Source of the DNA: Buxus sempervirens
Lineage: Eukaryota; Streptophyta; Magnoliopsida; Buxales; Buxaceae
Length of the DNA: 64,000 nt
Direction of reading: 5' to 3'
Assembly (NCBI GenBank): GCA_947561395.2
Contig: OX387192.1
Location: 33,439,520 to 33,503,519 of the forward strand
Positions 62,701 through 64,000 of this stretch are shown one piece after another (positions within the stretch are counted from its first letter, which is position 1; every line of letters starts with the position of its first letter). The translations under genes were made by a program, and so were the position numbers. The notes beneath the pieces are model-generated. The model ran no database searches and had not been told where the DNA came from. It saw only the letters and a list, made by a program, of their open reading frames with translations.

Positions 62701-62859
62701 GGCAAATACAAGCAAGGTATCAAGTCTGCAATCCAGCCATGTGACAAATCTGTGGGCTTTGGACTAGGGTTTGTTCCTGAACCTGAAGACTATGCCAGGC
62801 TATTTGGCAGAAAAGCTGAAAGAAAGAGGGCACGATGTGCGCACCTAAACCTGGCCTAG
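59794..62859 (+). CDS. Gag-protease polyprotein of the Ogre/Tat element, C-terminus fused to foreign LTR
   Basis: Gag forms the particle and the aspartic protease cleaves it. The first ATG in frame is 59794 (MEQSREQTSPGQ), though the frame is open from 59725 just after a CAAGCAG acceptor-like site, so a spliced start is possible. From that ATG, 1,021 residues. After a Pro-rich stretch, the retrotransposon gag domain lies at about 165-300 (FQRSLTGAAYTWFLSLDK, RAELQRLTKKNQESVREYAK). A knuckle-like CEYHSGAPGHSTNRC follows at about 436. The protease is at about 775-880, with VMIDNGSALN (catalytic D near 796) and FNLLIGRPWLH. A G-patch-like stretch (WGLRVGEGLGKYKQGI, GFGLGFVPEPEDYARLFG) lies near 960-1000. 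The last eight residues are encoded by the inverted LTR that begins at 62836, so the natural C-terminus and pol are missing. Confidence 0.9.
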   Translation: MEQSREQTSPGQDQAESSQAQTVTDLQQRIDSMGTIIQELMTELRELRMAPSTATVTLQQPIAPPQADAPPPYPAYPAPLVPPPPPQAVPLPQIIAPAQLGQEEEDWYRTQQAQFDEKMAATKSEVDALREELKSLRPSAVPMEATLDSLCFFSDVQLPPKFKCPDLHQFDGTGCLLNHLRSYSGDMCQYAKDEKIMIQFFQRSLTGAAYTWFLSLDKTKIKTWNDLAAAFIQQYRLNSQIVQTRAELQRLTKKNQESVREYAKRWKELATLVQPPLLEQEMTSLFIASLGQPFFSLLLGQSTSNFNDLILTADRIEDAVRAGKIDGSGQGPTQRRAAAGQSNRNQGQEPRRQETQAVNYVQPTQPYHISQRPEGQGQPMRRTREEAEARMKRVFTPLPYAPAELLATLLKKGYLQIKPPNPRMVNSRNYNAAERCEYHSGAPGHSTNRCWDLRHDIQDLIDSKKISVDPPAPAAPTPPTGTTTNPLPDHNEASGSGTIHQITSDQGSELQVDPSLLIGRPGQIVRIYLQEEITKQQVCVVNEEEDEETFLGFPLVHFNFPEPEPFYPPPVPDSPPLNIFDMMNPFNEPVDFMLEPPTLNLHQLHLDPTYSAVPPPYQFLPMYHDSTITSTKREVDRITRSGRYINPNPPPAPEGETSEERTRKEKGKDVAAELPQTHKKKGKAPEEEIEKLHYSAFTSEYDLVQQLNKTPAQISIMRLLLDSDKHKDVLMKILGDTHVPDDISPEQLETVMSIIATPEAISFSSADLPPEGHNHTEPLFITVRCSDLMVRRVMIDNGSALNICPVRTFHSLQLDTELIKPSSNNVRGFDNAKKDSLGEVTLEITIAERAFFITFELMDINASFNLLIGRPWLHQAGAVPSTLHRMIRFISGNQLITVHAENHREFEQGGVPVVDYELPTSLNFQAIEMVQVNNIPTPLQSDLSRRRKRKSMFGAAECADWGLRVGEGLGKYKQGIKSAIQPCDKSVGFGLGFVPEPEDYARLFGRKAERKRARCAHLNLA

Positions 62860-64000
62860 ATCGCACACCGGGCGCACTTTCGGTGCGTGCCTCGGGACAT
62901 TCGGAGTCGCCACTGCCTGAGAGTGCAGGCAGACACGGTTTTGCCCTAATCGGGTCTAAGTCTGGTCTACGGTTTTTCAGAGTTCTAGCTAAGTCCTCGG
63001 TTACGGTCCGGGGAAGTCCTAAAGACACCCCGGTCCGCCCCGTCGGTTAGATGGGTCCCTCGGGTCTCCCTGGTTTATGAGTCAATTTCACCCTTTTCCT
63101 AGGCCAGCATGCTACCTTGTTAAGTCTGGCGGGGCCCGCTAGAGGTGTGGGTCCCTTTTTAGTTGATTTTATCTTTTTATTTATTTAAGTGAAGTGGGTC
63201 GGACCCGGGTCCCGTAGGAAGACCCGTGGGTTGCCATGGTTGGGCCTTGGGCCCAGTTGGGTTATTGGGTAACCCCTTTGGTTATTTTATTAAGTTTTAT
63301 ATGTACAATTTTAGTTTGGGATTAGTGGGCTTGGAATGGGCCCATTAGCCAAAGTCTAGTGGCCTGGGCCCGTTTTATTGAAAACGGGCCTGGTATGGGC
63401 CGGTCTAAAGTGGGCCCCACAAGTGGGCCCAGGGAGGTCTTGGTGGGCCCGTATGGGCCCAAAGTAAAAAATGGGCTTAAGAAAGCCCAAAAATGGTTAA
63501 GGGGATGGTTCAAGTCGGTTTAGACCGGATAAGGTCCAACCGAACCAAGAAATGACAACTTTACATCATTTCACATTTCGCCCGTGTTTGCTCCACGGTC
63601 CAGCCTGACCGTGAATGGATTCCGGTCCCCTTCGCCCGTGAATCAGCTACGGTCCAGACTGGACCGGCCTGAGTTTACGGGCGCCGCCTGTTTTGCTTGT
63701 TTGCTGCTGATTCTTTCTGGGATCATCTCCGTGGCTTCTTCAAGTGTTCTGGTAACTTCATAACAGATTTCAGGTTCTTCCAGGGACTTCATTTCCTTCA
63801 TTTGGCCTAAAAGGCCATTTCTTCTTTCTTCTTGTTCTATGTAATCTTGGGCTTACTCCTTCTCTTTTTTCTTCTTTCTCTTGGTCAACCAACCACACTC
63901 CTCATCCAAGAGAGGAGAGGGTATGTCATAAAGGTTCTCACATCACAATGTTATTTTAAAGAATGAAGTGGATCATTAAATTTATGGATTAAAGTATCCT
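62836..64000 (-). repeat. Inverted LTR of the same family, runs off the right edge
   Basis: Read on the minus strand, this is the 3' half of the LTR at 53334-55746: the same GCACGCCCGGTGTGCG-type end, the same GGCCCA-rich middle, and the same ACCGTGATTCA-type motifs. It starts at the exact LTR terminus (62836). It differs from the first LTR at many positions, perhaps about 10% by eye, so it belongs to a separate copy. Its 5' half lies beyond the window. Confidence 0.9.

Larger units (their letters stand above)
53334..62835 (+). mobile_element. Ogre/Tat-type Ty3/gypsy retrotransposon, front part only
   Basis: In order: a 2.4-kb LTR, primer-binding site, long leader, an extra ORF1 ahead of gag (the Ogre/Tat hallmark), a tandem-repeat region, and a gag-protease ORF. 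Reverse transcriptase, RNase H, integrase and the 3' LTR are absent, because at 62836 the sequence switches exactly to the terminus of another LTR in reverse orientation. Both ORFs are free of stops over 477 and 1,022 codons, so the insertion looks young, yet it cannot be autonomous as it stands. Whether pol continues beyond the window is unknown. Confidence 0.88.

Overview
This is nuclear DNA from a flowering plant. The evidence is split genes with GT/AG introns, a pentatricopeptide-repeat (PPR) gene, an intronless CIPK kinase, a U-box/ARM E3 ligase and plant-specific chromatin subunits, all set in AT-rich DNA full of LINEs, hAT and Mutator-type miniature elements and an Ogre/Tat-type retrotransposon. 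I cannot name the species. Long introns and old LINE relics suggest a medium or large genome, probably a eudicot outside Brassicaceae or an early-diverging angiosperm.

Layout. (1) 1-7729, minus: the 5' two thirds of the histone acetyltransferase GCN5. Five exons are resolved and the rest runs off the left edge. Its introns hold two different LINE relics and an LTR fragment. (2) 8568-11129, plus: a P-class PPR gene, head-to-head with GCN5. (3) 12705-16839: a 5'-truncated, decayed LINE with a 13-bp target duplication, itself interrupted by a 311-bp hAT-type MITE. (4) 17127-18398, minus: an intronless CIPK4/CIPK7-type kinase. (5) 20.3-23.4 kb: local tandem duplications, a 233-bp hAT MITE, and a 539-bp Mutator-like element with 13 GGTACC-centred repeats. 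(6) 23901-25473, plus: a two-exon, 76-residue PET100-like protein, easily missed by long-ORF methods. (7) 25.9-27.6 kb: two more terminal-inverted-repeat elements. (8) 29275-33213, plus: a U-box/ARM ligase of the PUB42/43/44 group. (9) 34348-42772, minus: a 17-exon guanylate-binding-family GTPase, including a 7-nt microexon. (10) 43.7-44.1 kb: a second copy of the MITE found inside the LINE, with reiterated end fragments. (11) 45729-52330, minus: LFR, an ARM-repeat SWI/SNF-associated protein, in eight exons. (12) 53334-64000: the front half of an Ogre/Tat-type Ty3/gypsy element (LTR, primer-binding site, ORF1, tandem repeats, gag-protease), cut off exactly at the terminus of an LTR of the same family in the opposite orientation.

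How the parts relate. LFR, CIPK7-like and PPR correspond to three nearly adjacent Arabidopsis chromosome 3 loci (At3g22990, At3g23000, At3g23020, recalled from memory), so the window looks like an old syntenic block expanded by transposons. GCN5 and LFR both act in chromatin regulation, but nothing here shows co-regulation. I see no CRISPR, operon or defence-island structure. The most unusual material is the architecture of the transposons, not a new gene system. Exon boundaries for the split genes were set by hand from GT/AG sites, reading-frame continuity and recalled Arabidopsis homologues.
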